A model generated the notes under the pieces. The model was not told the origin of the DNA, made no database searches, and was given only the letters and a program-made list of their open reading frames with translations. A stretch of 64,000 nucleotides of DNA from an uncultured Pseudomonadales bacterium. Lineage in GTDB: Bacteria > Pseudomonadota > Gammaproteobacteria > Pseudomonadales > Balneatricaceae. Shown one piece after another: positions 1 through 8,469 of this stretch. The stretch's first letter is position 1, and each line of letters opens with the position of its first letter. The translations under genes were made by a program, and so were the position numbers. The stretch lies in NCBI GenBank assembly GCA_937773555.1, contig CALJVT010000001.1, forward strand, positions 1-64,000, given 5' to 3'.

Positions 1-51
1 ATTTAAAAGTGTTTATTTCATTTTGCCAGTAAGCATATTAAGGATTGATTT

Positions 52-551
52 GTGATGCTCTCAACTAATGAGCTTTTTAAGCAGGCAGTTTTGGCACATA
101 AGGGTGGCGCAACGATAAAGGCGCTAACGGGGCAGTTTTTGACGATCTTGAAAAGCGATGTTCACAACCTGTTCTCAACGACCCCCCATCTTCAGAGTGT
201 CAGTCATTAATAGATCTTTTGGGGAAGGGAAAGGTCAAACAGGCTTTAAACCAGACTTTAAAGATGCAGAAGGCTTTTCCCAAATCAGTCGTCTTGTGTA
301 ACATTGCAGGGGCCTGCAACGCTGGACTGCTGCAATTTGAAGCAGCGATTAATAGTTATAAAAAAGCACTTAAAATTATGCCTGATTATGCCCAGGTACA
401 TTTCAACATGGCTGGTGATTTGCATCCGCTGCCTCACACAAAAGATCCGAGTATAAGCCTTGCTTTTTCATTATTGCATAATGTTATTATTAGTATCTAT
501 TTGATAAGCATTTACCCAATTATTCACTTAGCAACGTATACTGTTTGGTAA
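52..551 (+). pseudogene. Broken TPR-repeat protein gene
   Basis: An N-terminal piece starts at GTG 52 or ATG 55 behind an AAGG Shine-Dalgarno sequence and reads MLSTNELFKQAVLAHKGG, but stops at 208-210. In another frame, open from before 150, the protein continues through SLIDLLGKGKVKQALNQ and a clear TPR unit (about 300-417, with AINSYKKALKIMPDYAQVHF). A frameshift around 140-165 would join the two. After NMAG near 417 the TPR pattern ends abruptly and the frame runs on as 45 residues of unrelated hydrophobic sequence to a stop at 551. Many TPR proteins that start this way continue with more repeats, sometimes with a glycosyl- or sulfotransferase domain; none is present. I read it as a frameshifted, 3'-truncated remnant. 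Confidence 0.55.
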
Positions 552-563
552 TAGATAAAGTAC

Positions 564-592
564 AGCTAGTCGTTTTTTATGGCTAGCTTTTT
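564..592 (+). terminator. Weak hairpin with T-run
   Basis: AGCTAG (564-569) and CTAGCT (583-588) can pair across a 13-base loop and are followed by a short run of T. It lies between the TPR remnant and the ABC operon. The stem is only 6 bp, so this is a tentative terminator. Confidence 0.3.
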
Positions 593-660
593 GAGTAAAG
601 ACTTGGATTTATTTGTGGTTGCTCCTAGCCTAACTATTCACTAAAAAGCATTAATAAAAC

Positions 661-1372
661 ATGTTAAAAATAGTCAATATCTCAAAATCATTTGAAGACG
701 GTACGGCACAACAAAAAATATTAGATCGACTCTCGTTTGTGATTGAAGCGGGTAAAAGTGTCAGTATTCGAGGGGCATCTGGATCGGGAAAATCGACTCT
801 GTTGCATCTGCTGGCTGCCCTAGATAAACCAGATGAGGGTCAAATACTGCTGGGCGGCGTACTAAGGTCAGACACAATCCAACAATATAACTAACGATAT
901 AACTGCATTGTCGGAGTCACAAGCCGATAATTACAGGATGTCGACAATTGGCATAGTGTTTCAACGATATAATTTGATAGACGTGGTATCGGTGCTCGAC
1001 AACATTTATTTGCCAGCCAGACTCAATGCTATTAACGGCCGCCCAGTCGATGTAGGCTACATCGACACTATAATCCAGGCTCTGGGCGTCTCAAAGCATA
1101 TCAACAAACTACCCAATCAGCTCTCGGGAGGCGAACAGCAGCGAGTTGCGATTGCCAGAGCGTTAGCGCATAAGCCTAAATTGCTGTTAGCTGACGAACC
1201 TACCGGTAACCTAGATAACAAAAACTCAGACCTTGTTAGCCGCCTATTGATAGATACCTGCGCACAACTTAAAACAACACTGGTATTAGTTACCCATAGC
1301 GAAAGAGTCGCCAAACTCACCGATCAACAAGTCTTTTTGAGTGAGGGTCGTTTAGTGAGCGAGGCGAGTTAA
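661..1372 (+). pseudogene. ABC transporter ATPase (LolD/MacB type), frameshifted
   Basis: The two halves of one ATPase lie in different frames. The first (661-894) has Walker A GASGSGKST and ends at a stop. The second carries the Q-loop VFQRYNL, signature LSGGEQQR, Walker [13 protein letters not shown] and switch histidine VTHS, ending at 1372. The second frame has a stop at 863-865 and the first at 892-894, so the shift must fall between. The same place holds an imperfect 12-bp tandem duplication (881-892 and 893-904, one base different). The family is about 220-235 residues, and the two parts together match that. A start at TTG 908 would give a protein without Walker A, which could not bind ATP normally. 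It is either a real frameshift mutation or a sequencing error; the intact permease that follows makes error or recent mutation plausible. Confidence 0.75.
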
Positions 1373-1379
1373 ACCCATT

Positions 1380-4016
1380 TTGATAAAAATCACACTTTTT
1401 TTTAAACTACTGTTGAGTAGCTACAAATCCACAAAATTTAGTGTGCTGATGCTTATCGCATCGCTTTTAATTGCTGCTTGTGGCTTATCTACCGTATTAA
1501 TCGTTAATGCTAGCGCCAAACAAAGCTACGCCAGTAACAGTACTTTTTTGATCAGCAATGTTAAATATCAAGTTATCCCTAAAAATGCCCAAGCCATACT
1601 TGCCAAAAGCGATTACGCATATTTGCGCAGGCTCGGCTTTAGCCAACTTATCGCTGTCGCACAAACGTCAACTCATATCTATGCCGAGCAACAGACGCAG
1701 ACACAGCTAGAGCAACAAAAAGTCTCTATGCGTCGAATAGACATTACGGGCATCGATACCATCGCGCTAATGCCTTTAATAAGCAGTGGCGTCAAGAGCG
1801 CAGGTCTTTCATCACGCCAAAGTGATCAAACCGCAATACTCACTGCTATTCCTTTTTCTATGCCTGCCGGTATTGTCCACCCCTCCCTGCTAGCGCAACT
1901 GATCGCCAATAGTGATGTATCCATTTTTGACAAGACATTAAATAATTTTTCAATTCCTTTTAATGACGGCAATGATGCTGCTAACGGCAGTAATAACAAT
2001 GCCGATGTGGAGACGCCAGCGTCAATAAAAACAATCGCTTTACCCAAACTCGTTGCACTTAAAGACCCCAGTTTAGGCAATGACATGGTGACCGACATTG
2101 GCGAATTCTATCGCTTGTTTCCTGGTAGTAATTTAACGAGTTTACTGTTGGTCAGCGCAAAGGTGGGGCCAGAACTCGATGGACTTGTCAAGGATCTTAG
2201 CGCCGTTTTACCTACACATTTGCAGCTAGTTTCGTTGAGTGATGGTGCACCTCAAGGCGAGCTCACCAATAGTTTTCACATGAACTTATTGGCCATGGCT
2301 TTATTGATGTTTGTCGTGTGCTTATTCATTGTCATCAACGCTGTCAATTTACTCATCAACGCACGCATGCCTTGGTTTAAGATTTGTCGTCAACTAGGCT
2401 TCCCCCGCTACGTTATTTTTGTCAGCCAAATTATAGAAATTGTGTTAATTACTTTTGTGTCCGTCTGCGCAGGTATTTATTTAAGTATTCATTTATCTAA
2501 TATCGTTGCACCAACGGTGCAGGCCACGCTCGAGGGTTTATATGGCGTAGAAATTGGGTTTGGCAACACCTCGCTCTTAAGCCTGTTTTTACAGGTATTT
2601 GGCATCAGCGTGTGCGGCAGTATTGCTGCGACCGTGGCGCCCTTTAGCTCAAGCAACCAAGCTTTACATTCAACGCAGGCGCACGATAACTTGGCGGCTA
2701 ATCAAGCAAAATGGCAACGCAACTTTTGGGTGATATGTATTCTGTTTGCGCTGCTAGCGTGCGCTATATTGTATGCTGCAACAGCGCTATGGTTATTACT
2801 CGTCGCTACCGCAACACTCATATTATCGGGCTGTAGTTTATTACTAGCTAATTATCCGCGGGTGATTGATGCAGTCTATCGGCTGATTCCGCCTCGCTTT
2901 ATTATGCTACGTATTAGCACCAAACAAAGTAGCGCTTTATCAGGTAAAACTAAGGTTGCCTGCTGTGCATTTTTTATTGCTGCCACCAGCAATATAGGCA
3001 TGAACTTAATGGTAGACAGCTTCAGAGGCGCAACCGTGTCGTGGCTAGAATCGCGGCTAGCGACAGATTATTATCTGTATTACGAAGGCAATGTAGATAT
3101 AGCGGCAATCGGGCACGAGGCCAAAGTAGAGGTGTTTCAGCGCTTTGAAAATAATACGACCTACGAGGGTACCTTACTGCAGCAACATAGCTACCCATCC
3201 ACCAAACAGTTTAAAGACGCGATGGTATTTGATAAAGTAGACAATAAAGCTGCCGCCTGGCAAGCGTTTCAACAGACGAATGGAGTCTTCGTTAATCAGC
3301 AATTTGCGTTCGAGTATAAACTTGACATTAATGACATGATCAATGTTCCGCATCCATCGACGCAACGCTTAACGGCCTATGTTATTAAGGGTATTATTTA
3401 TGATTTTGGTAATCCTCATCGGCAAATTCTGCTACCACTATCTCAATTTGATGCTGCAATCTCCAAAAGTACAATTTATGCCATCAATACAGACGTAGCG
3501 GGACTCGAACGGTTTAAAGTCGCATTAGACATACAAGGCATAGACTCGGAGAAATCTTTATTGGATACCGCACAACTATTAGCTATATCTAAACAAACTT
3601 TTGATCGTACTTTTATTATTACTGATGGGTTAAATATAGTGACGCTGCTAGTGGCTGCGTTATCTCTCGCCTGTGCAATAGTGGTATTAATGAATGATGC
3701 TCGACCACAAAACATGCTATTGCGTAGTTTTGGTGTGTCGGCAATTAAAACCCAGCTACTTGCTCTCTTTCAGTATTTTTTACTATGCTTCATCGCTCTT
3801 ATTTTTGCCACACCCTTTGGTATTTTATTGAGCTGGGTGCTTATTTATGAAATTAATCTACAGGCATTTCAATGGACTTATCCACTTCAAATCAACGCCA
3901 TAAAAATTCTTCAAATTTATGCAGTTAGTTTAAGCATTGTGCTGTTAATCATCGCTATACCCATTATAAAAGCCGGTAAGCGCCCTTTGATGGAGGATAT
4001 TCGATGGCTAAATTAA
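1380..4016 (+). CDS. FtsX-type ABC transporter permease
   Basis: This is an 878-residue inner-membrane permease of the MacB/FtsX superfamily, of the kind paired with LolD-like ATPases to move lipids, lipoproteins or peptides, or to drive periplasmic work. One membrane segment lies near residues 20-45 and is followed by a large periplasmic domain to about 300. Three segments follow at about 300-430, then a pair at about 450-500. A second periplasmic domain spans roughly 560-745, and three C-terminal segments end the protein. This duplicated FtsX layout suggests one chain acts as both permease halves. The start is TTG 1380, seven bases after the ATPase stop; no better start lies nearby. The 3' end overlaps the next gene by 13 bases, so translation is probably coupled. 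The substrate is unknown. Confidence 0.85.
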   Translation: MIKITLFFKLLLSSYKSTKFSVLMLIASLLIAACGLSTVLIVNASAKQSYASNSTFLISNVKYQVIPKNAQAILAKSDYAYLRRLGFSQLIAVAQTSTHIYAEQQTQTQLEQQKVSMRRIDITGIDTIALMPLISSGVKSAGLSSRQSDQTAILTAIPFSMPAGIVHPSLLAQLIANSDVSIFDKTLNNFSIPFNDGNDAANGSNNNADVETPASIKTIALPKLVALKDPSLGNDMVTDIGEFYRLFPGSNLTSLLLVSAKVGPELDGLVKDLSAVLPTHLQLVSLSDGAPQGELTNSFHMNLLAMALLMFVVCLFIVINAVNLLINARMPWFKICRQLGFPRYVIFVSQIIEIVLITFVSVCAGIYLSIHLSNIVAPTVQATLEGLYGVEIGFGNTSLLSLFLQVFGISVCGSIAATVAPFSSSNQALHSTQAHDNLAANQAKWQRNFWVICILFALLACAILYAATALWLLLVATATLILSGCSLLLANYPRVIDAVYRLIPPRFIMLRISTKQSSALSGKTKVACCAFFIAATSNIGMNLMVDSFRGATVSWLESRLATDYYLYYEGNVDIAAIGHEAKVEVFQRFENNTTYEGTLLQQHSYPSTKQFKDAMVFDKVDNKAAAWQAFQQTNGVFVNQQFAFEYKLDINDMINVPHPSTQRLTAYVIKGIIYDFGNPHRQILLPLSQFDAAISKSTIYAINTDVAGLERFKVALDIQGIDSEKSLLDTAQLLAISKQTFDRTFIITDGLNIVTLLVAALSLACAIVVLMNDARPQNMLLRSFGVSAIKTQLLALFQYFLLCFIALIFATPFGILLSWVLIYEINLQAFQWTYPLQINAIKILQIYAVSLSIVLLIIAIPIIKAGKRPLMEDIRWLN

Positions 4017-5257
4017 ATAAAAAAATCGTCAGTCTCAGCCTAGCAGGTGTGTTTTTACTGGGTACTTACTTCGTTGTGACTTCGCAGATAGCCCTTAAGA
4101 CTCAAGCTAACATGTCGGTTTTTGGTCGGAACGTGTACGAGCAAAATGATGATTCTAATAATGCCTTAGCGAGTAATATGGGTAAAAAAGCTGATCCAAA
4201 TTACCGCATGAGTTTTCCGCAGGATCACGGCACACACGATCAATTTGATATCGAATGGTGGTATTTAACTGCTAACTTGCAAGACGAAGCTGGTGATCCC
4301 TACGGCTTGCAGTGGACATTATTTCGATTTAAAAACCCACGCCCAAGAAGCTCTCAAACTGAAGGGAGTAACCCGTCTTCGTCATTAAAGAATTCTCCTG
4401 TTACGTTAAATGAGTCGACTGTATCTTTAGATAAAAAGTGGCATAACGATCAAATATACATGGCACATGCATCCATCCACTCATTAGATACCCATTGGTT
4501 TTCCGAAAAATTTGCTCGTGGCGGGGTCGGTAATGCGGGGCTTACAGCGTTGCCACTGAACTTGTTTATTGATGATTGGCAATGGCTCAATAGTGATGGC
4601 GATACAGGACTGTTTCCGTCGACACTGACCTTTAGCGCAACCGATACCTCAAAACCAAACGCAGAGGCGAGCGCTACATTTACGCTGAATCAGACGGGGC
4701 CCTTGGTGCAACATGGTGACAATGGCTTTAGTGTAAAATCGAACAGCGGCCACGCGTCTCACTATTATAGTGCGCCTTTTATTAGTATTGAAGGCGAGCT
4801 AACGCAAGCCATCGATACCGTAACGGCCGCGCCTATAAAACTCAAAGGTCAGGCGTGGTTTGACAAAGAGTGGACCTCTCAATTACTCGATACTGGCACT
4901 CAAGGTTGGGATTGGTTATCGCTTCATTTAGATGACGGCAACAAAATAATGGCTTTTAGAATGCGCCTAAAAAATCAAGATGATCATGTGACGGGATCAT
5001 ACATCACCAGCACCGGCGAACAAATCACACTGCAACCAGGCGATCTAACGCTACAGCCAGTATCTGTTAAAAAGGTGGATGGTAGGCAATTACCTTTAAT
5101 CTGGAAGCTGATAATCCCCAGTAAAAAAATAGACCTAACCATATCGACATTAAAAGATAAGCAGTGGAATAACGCCGCTGTTCCCTACTATGAGGGGATG
5201 GTCAAGATTGAAGGCTCTCATGGTGGCGTCGGCTTTTTAGAATTGACCGGTTACTGA
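4004..5257 (+). CDS. AttH/CrtC-like lipocalin-family protein
   Basis: This 417-residue protein has an N-terminal hydrophobic anchor or signal segment (about residues 8-28) and a periplasmic body. The motif DQFDIEWWYLTANL with GLQWTLFRF is diagnostic of the CrtC/AttH family (two lipocalin-like barrels, also found in carotenoid 1,2-hydratase). AFDKEW-type residues occur as WFDKEWTSQ near residue 285. In many bacteria this protein is encoded right after an FtsX permease and its ATPase as a three-gene transport set (the AttEFGH-type arrangement), and the same order is seen here. I infer it is the substrate-handling partner of the permease rather than a carotenoid enzyme, because no carotenoid genes are nearby. 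It starts at ATG 4004 inside the permease gene. Confidence 0.85.
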   Translation: MAKLNKKIVSLSLAGVFLLGTYFVVTSQIALKTQANMSVFGRNVYEQNDDSNNALASNMGKKADPNYRMSFPQDHGTHDQFDIEWWYLTANLQDEAGDPYGLQWTLFRFKNPRPRSSQTEGSNPSSSLKNSPVTLNESTVSLDKKWHNDQIYMAHASIHSLDTHWFSEKFARGGVGNAGLTALPLNLFIDDWQWLNSDGDTGLFPSTLTFSATDTSKPNAEASATFTLNQTGPLVQHGDNGFSVKSNSGHASHYYSAPFISIEGELTQAIDTVTAAPIKLKGQAWFDKEWTSQLLDTGTQGWDWLSLHLDDGNKIMAFRMRLKNQDDHVTGSYITSTGEQITLQPGDLTLQPVSVKKVDGRQLPLIWKLIIPSKKIDLTISTLKDKQWNNAAVPYYEGMVKIEGSHGGVGFLELTGY

Positions 5258-5301
5258 ATATAAATACATCGCAACTGCTACTGCGATACTTGATAAAGGT
5301 T

Positions 5302-5463
5302 ATGGCAGGCCAACAAAAACGACGTCACTTGAGGTTAACGCACCGTTTGTTCCTACGAAAATACAGTTGGTGGCATACACAGGTTGTTGATTTATCTAAC
5401 GACGACTTTGCCGGATTAGGGTTTGAAGTTCCCCCAGTGTTCCCCAGAAGCGATTTTGTATAA
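5302..5463 (+). CDS. Small ORF, possible truncated PilZ-like protein
   Basis: This 53-codon ORF starts at ATG 5302 with AAAGG six bases upstream. It begins with a basic stretch containing an R-x-x-x-R pattern (KRRHLRL, Arg7 and Arg11) and later reads VVDLSNDDFAGLGFEVP. These two elements resemble the RxxxR and (D/N)xSxxG signatures of c-di-GMP-binding PilZ domains, but the spacing in the second is not canonical and the rest of the ~100-residue domain is absent. Its TAA codon (5461-5463) touches the left arm of the following terminator, so the ORF ends exactly where the hairpin begins. It may be a real small protein or the 5' remnant of a longer gene. The family assignment is a guess. Confidence 0.3.
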   Translation: MAGQQKRRHLRLTHRLFLRKYSWWHTQVVDLSNDDFAGLGFEVPPVFPRSDFV

Positions 5464-5492
5464 AAAAGCCCAGCATCTAACTGGGCTTTTTT
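5462..5492. terminator. Bidirectional rho-independent terminator
   Basis: AAAAAAGCCCAG (5462-5473), a 7-base loop and CTGGGCTTTTTT (5481-5492) form a perfect hairpin flanked by A- and T-runs. It can stop transcription from the plus-strand operon and from the tRNA gene on the minus strand, which ends 36 bases away. Confidence 0.9.
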
Positions 5493-5527
5493 GATCCCCA
5501 ATACATTGAATGTAATGGGTTTATGTG

Positions 5528-5603
5528 TGGTGGGCCTGGTCAGATTTGAACTGACGACCAAAGGATTATGAGTCCTCTGCGCTAACCGCTGCGCCACAGG
5601 CCC
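5528..5603 (-). tRNA. ileX: tRNA-Ile2 (CAU anticodon, lysidine type)
   Basis: The minus strand folds into a complete 76-base cloverleaf with encoded CCA. The acceptor is GGGCCTG/CAGGCCC, the D-stem GCGC/GCGC, the anticodon stem GAGGA/TCCTT with loop CTCATAA, and the T-stem GTCAG/CTGAC. The CAT anticodon could be Met or minor Ile. The D-loop (AGCGGTTA) and the TGGTC variable region resemble E. coli ileX more than metT. In E. coli ileX also lies downstream of the rpsU-dnaG-rpoD genes. In the Ile2 case TilS converts the wobble C to lysidine so that AUA is read. Met-elongator identity is not fully excluded. Confidence 0.85.
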
Positions 5604-5671
5604 GTATGGGAGCACGCATGATACCCGTGCTGGTGGTTGAGAGCAAGATTCAACACCCCTAAATCACTGAT

Positions 5672-6505
5672 TTAATAGTCTCTTTTTGTTTTTGCACCAT
5701 GATAGAGGATGTCTGAAAAGTTTTTGTTGGATTTGTCTCTTTCAGCAATGCCCTTGGTGTCCATATCGGTATTGGGTCGAGCTAAATAATGATGTCCTTC
5801 TTGGGCACAGTTACCACGTGCAGGGGACCAGTTATTTTGTCCGACATTTTGCGTGGCGCCAGCTGGCATAAAGGACTGTAAGGCAAAACCGATACGGCGT
5901 TGGTGTTGGCTTTGATTGGGTTGCGAGCCATGAATCGTCATTGCGTGATGAAGTGACATTTGGCCAGGTTTGAGGATTAAATTAACAGCCAAGCTAGGGT
6001 CTAGGTTAGTGACTTCTTGTCCTCTGGTTAAAATGTTGTCTTTGCCATAGGTGTCTTTGTGGGGCTGAATGTCATTAAGGTGGCTGCCTGGGATCATGCT
6101 CATACAGCCTGTATGTTGGTTGCTATGGGTGAGCGCAATCCATGGAGTGACAAAATTACGTGGGGTGATGCACATGTAAGTTGCATCTTGGTGCCAGCTT
6201 ACAAAATGACTTGAATTGGGTTCTTTGATAAAAAGTACGCTGCCCCATAATGAAAAGCTTGGTCCCAGTAAGTCTTCTACAGCATCCAGAACCCTAGGGT
6301 GATAAGCCAGTTGATCTAAAAATTTAAAACAAAGGTGAGGATTATTGCGGTTTACGCCACTTAAGTCGGCTGGGTACAGGGCTTCTGCTGCCTGTAACCG
6401 GTGTCCGTAGGATAGCGCCTCATCTTCAGACATTACATCGACAGGACAGACAAAGCCTTCTTTTTGGTAGGCTTGAATCTGTTGTTGGCTAAGTACTTTG
6501 CCCAT
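5672..6505 (-). CDS. Phytanoyl-CoA dioxygenase family protein
   Basis: This 277-residue protein belongs to the PhyH group of Fe(II)/2-oxoglutarate oxygenases. The metal-binding HxD is visible in SWHQDATY (about residues 103-110) and the distal His in MTIHGSQPN (about 190), followed by the Arg of QRRIGFAL that would hold 2-oxoglutarate. The double-stranded beta-helix core is complete. The start ATG has AGGAG eight bases upstream. It stands alone between the tRNA and a divergent gene, so context does not name the substrate. Homologues hydroxylate phytanoyl-CoA, ectoine, halogenated compounds or natural-product intermediates. Confidence 0.85.
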   Translation of the reverse strand: MGKVLSQQQIQAYQKEGFVCPVDVMSEDEALSYGHRLQAAEALYPADLSGVNRNNPHLCFKFLDQLAYHPRVLDAVEDLLGPSFSLWGSVLFIKEPNSSHFVSWHQDATYMCITPRNFVTPWIALTHSNQHTGCMSMIPGSHLNDIQPHKDTYGKDNILTRGQEVTNLDPSLAVNLILKPGQMSLHHAMTIHGSQPNQSQHQRRIGFALQSFMPAGATQNVGQNNWSPARGNCAQEGHHYLARPNTDMDTKGIAERDKSNKNFSDILYHGAKTKRDY

Positions 6506-6651
6506 GGGTGTAACTCCTGCTTCTTGAGGTAAGCTGGTGATGTGTCAACAGGTGCGCCTAGAGTTAGGCCAGAGATATGGTTGGCTATTCTCCATCTGCG
6601 TCTGCAATGAGGTATAATTTAAACAATGAATTATATTAGGTGCAACTAGGC

Positions 6652-7275
6652 ATGTCTGACGAAATTAATTACCACAATAACCCTCTGCATGGTTTGAACT
6701 TGAAATCGATGCTCACAGAAATTGTGGATCATTATGGCTTTGAAATTCTTCATGCATATTTGTATATCCATAGCTTTAAAACCAACCCCAGTATTGATTC
6801 TAGCGTTAAATTCTTAAAGAAAACACAGTGGGCTCGTGAGAAAGTTGAAGCCTTTTATTTGTATAAGTTTAAAAGTTTGCCAAAGGTGTCCAGTGATCAA
6901 TTTGAGCTGCCCCCTCGTGACCGTATCATCCCTGAAGGCCAAGTTGTAGGTGCCCCCTTTGAACTAAGCCTAGAAGATGCAGAGCGGGTGCGTGAAAAAC
7001 GTGAAACGAAGGCTAATGAATATGACAGGCTAGCTGGGCGTACTGGCAGCAGTGCCGCTAAGCCTAGGTCCAGAAGTAATGATACACCTGGGTCAAAGGC
7101 TGTAGAAAAATCGTCTTGGAAACCTGAGCCTATATCTGCTGAAAAAAAGTCTCCTTGGAAACCTGAACCTAAGTCTAAGTCAGATGCTAAAGCTACAGTA
7201 GAAGGGCGTGTTAAAACTAGTGGGGCAGGTAATCTTGATCCTTGGGCCAGTTCGCGTAACAAGTTCAAGTCGTAG
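6652..7275 (+). CDS. VF530 (DUF2132) domain protein with long basic tail
   Basis: Residues 5-75 match the VF530 family, a small DNA-binding-like helical fold: the NNPLHGLNLKSMLTEIVDHY opening and the FLKKTQWAREKVEAFYLY segment are typical. Most VF530 proteins are about 70-90 residues; this one is 207. It has a charged linker and a low-complexity Lys/Ser/Pro/Glu tail in which SSWKPEP and SPWKPEP recur (about residues 160-175), ending DPWASSRNKFKS. I chose ATG 6652 over GTG 6640 because homologues begin just before this point and the upstream AGG fits it better. The function of the domain is not established; the tail suggests a flexible nucleic-acid- or protein-binding region. Confidence 0.8.
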   Translation: MSDEINYHNNPLHGLNLKSMLTEIVDHYGFEILHAYLYIHSFKTNPSIDSSVKFLKKTQWAREKVEAFYLYKFKSLPKVSSDQFELPPRDRIIPEGQVVGAPFELSLEDAERVREKRETKANEYDRLAGRTGSSAAKPRSRSNDTPGSKAVEKSSWKPEPISAEKKSPWKPEPKSKSDAKATVEGRVKTSGAGNLDPWASSRNKFKS

Positions 7276-7310
7276 TTAATGGATGGGTTTATTTAACTCA
7301 GTTTAATGGG

Positions 7311-8312
7311 TTAGCGTTCATGTGCCCTTGCCATTTGCGGCTTGTGTGGATGGCGTGTTTCTCGGTATAGGGTGTAAAGACCTGAAGCTAAGATAAAGCT
7401 GCTCCCAATTAGAGTAATATTGTTGGGCCACTCATCAAACACTACTAGCCCCCAAAACATGGCTAAGGGTAGAGCAATGTACTCAAACGGAGCTGCCAAA
7501 GCCGCTTCTGCATGTCGGTAGGCTTGGCTAATAAGATAACCACCCAAAGTGCTTCCTGCACCCAGCAAAATAAATAGCTTAAAGTCGCTATATTCCCATG
7601 GTCCCCAGGGCCTCAGAAGGAAATTTAGAGAGGGGCTACTTGGGTCGTTAAATCGCCCATCCCCCACTAGCATCCATATAAGAGTGCTAACAATGATAAA
7701 CGTAACCTGAATATAGAAGGTCATAGTGGAGGCTGATTCAGTGTCACGCATGGTGCGAGTAAGCGTGTGCAGCGTGGCATAACAAAATGCAGCGCCAATG
7801 GGTAATAAGGACGCTAGCACAAATTCGTTAGTGCCTGGTTGTACCATAATTAACACCCCCACAAACCCCAAACCTATAGCAAACCAGCGGTGTGGGCCGA
7901 CGTACTCTTTTAAAAAAATGATGGAGAATAAGCTAATTATACTGGGGCTAATAAAGAATAAAGCCACCGCATCTGCTAAAGGCATCGCTACTAACCCAAG
8001 GAAAAACAACATGTTAGCCAACACTACACTAATGCCACGTACCAGATGCCGCCTTAAGCGTTTAGTTTTCAAGCTCCTCACACCACCAGAACTCGCCATC
8101 AGTATCATCAAAATGACACCCATGCCAATGGCAGAGCGCAGCAAAATAATTTGATGCAGCGCATAGGCATCACTAAGAAACTTAATAGTGACGTCTGTCG
8201 TAGAAAAACAAATACCAGCACCAATAGCGCACACAATGCCTATGGTATTGCTTGATTTAGATAAGGTGAACGACATAAGCATGCAATCAAGAAATGTGTA
8301 TATAGCAATCAT
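7311..8312 (-). CDS. DMT/EamA family transporter
   Basis: This 333-residue, roughly ten-helix membrane protein has two EamA repeats, one at about residues 20-150 and one at about 165-315. It belongs to the drug/metabolite transporter superfamily, whose members export amino acids, nucleobases and other small metabolites. The first repeat has the AxxFSTTDVTIKFL pattern and the second closes with a small-residue helix, FEYIALPLAMFWGLVVFDEW. The true start may be an internal ATG at 8276 (MSFTLSKSS), which removes twelve weakly conserved residues; I see no clear Shine-Dalgarno for either. The substrate cannot be inferred from the sequence or neighbours. Confidence 0.85.
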   Translation of the reverse strand: MIAIYTFLDCMLMSFTLSKSSNTIGIVCAIGAGICFSTTDVTIKFLSDAYALHQIILLRSAIGMGVILMILMASSGGVRSLKTKRLRRHLVRGISVVLANMLFFLGLVAMPLADAVALFFISPSIISLFSIIFLKEYVGPHRWFAIGLGFVGVLIMVQPGTNEFVLASLLPIGAAFCYATLHTLTRTMRDTESASTMTFYIQVTFIIVSTLIWMLVGDGRFNDPSSPSLNFLLRPWGPWEYSDFKLFILLGAGSTLGGYLISQAYRHAEAALAAPFEYIALPLAMFWGLVVFDEWPNNITLIGSSFILASGLYTLYRETRHPHKPQMARAHER

Positions 8313-8413
8313 GCAATATAGCTAATTTAACTCGAACAATATAGGTTTATGAGTCGTGGTTATTTTGCTAGGTATTGTTAGCTTGAAATGCGTTGAGGCG
8401 GGTTCTTAAAACT

Positions 8414-8454
8414 TCACTCAGTTGCAGGGCATTTGCTGCCAAGCAACTGGGTGA
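8414..8454 (-). terminator. Terminator after rpoD
   Basis: TCACTCAGTTGC (8414-8425) pairs with GCAACTGGGTGA (8443-8454) with one wobble. On the minus strand a short T-run (GTTTT) follows. It sits just beyond the rpoD stop and probably ends the rpoD transcript. Confidence 0.6.
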
Positions 8455-8469
8455 GTGTTATAGCGAAGT

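Noticed and set aside
908-1372. A free-standing short ABC ATPase from TTG 908
   Set aside because: It lacks Walker A, which lies in the other frame immediately upstream, so it is the second half of one broken gene.
5528-5603. tRNA-Met (elongator) as the identity
   Set aside because: The anticodon is CAT, but the D-loop, the variable loop and the position beside rpoD fit the minor Ile2 tRNA better. I keep a small doubt.
5325-5615. A 96-codon minus-strand ORF
   Set aside because: It runs through the tRNA-Ile2 gene and the terminator; its first part is translated tRNA.
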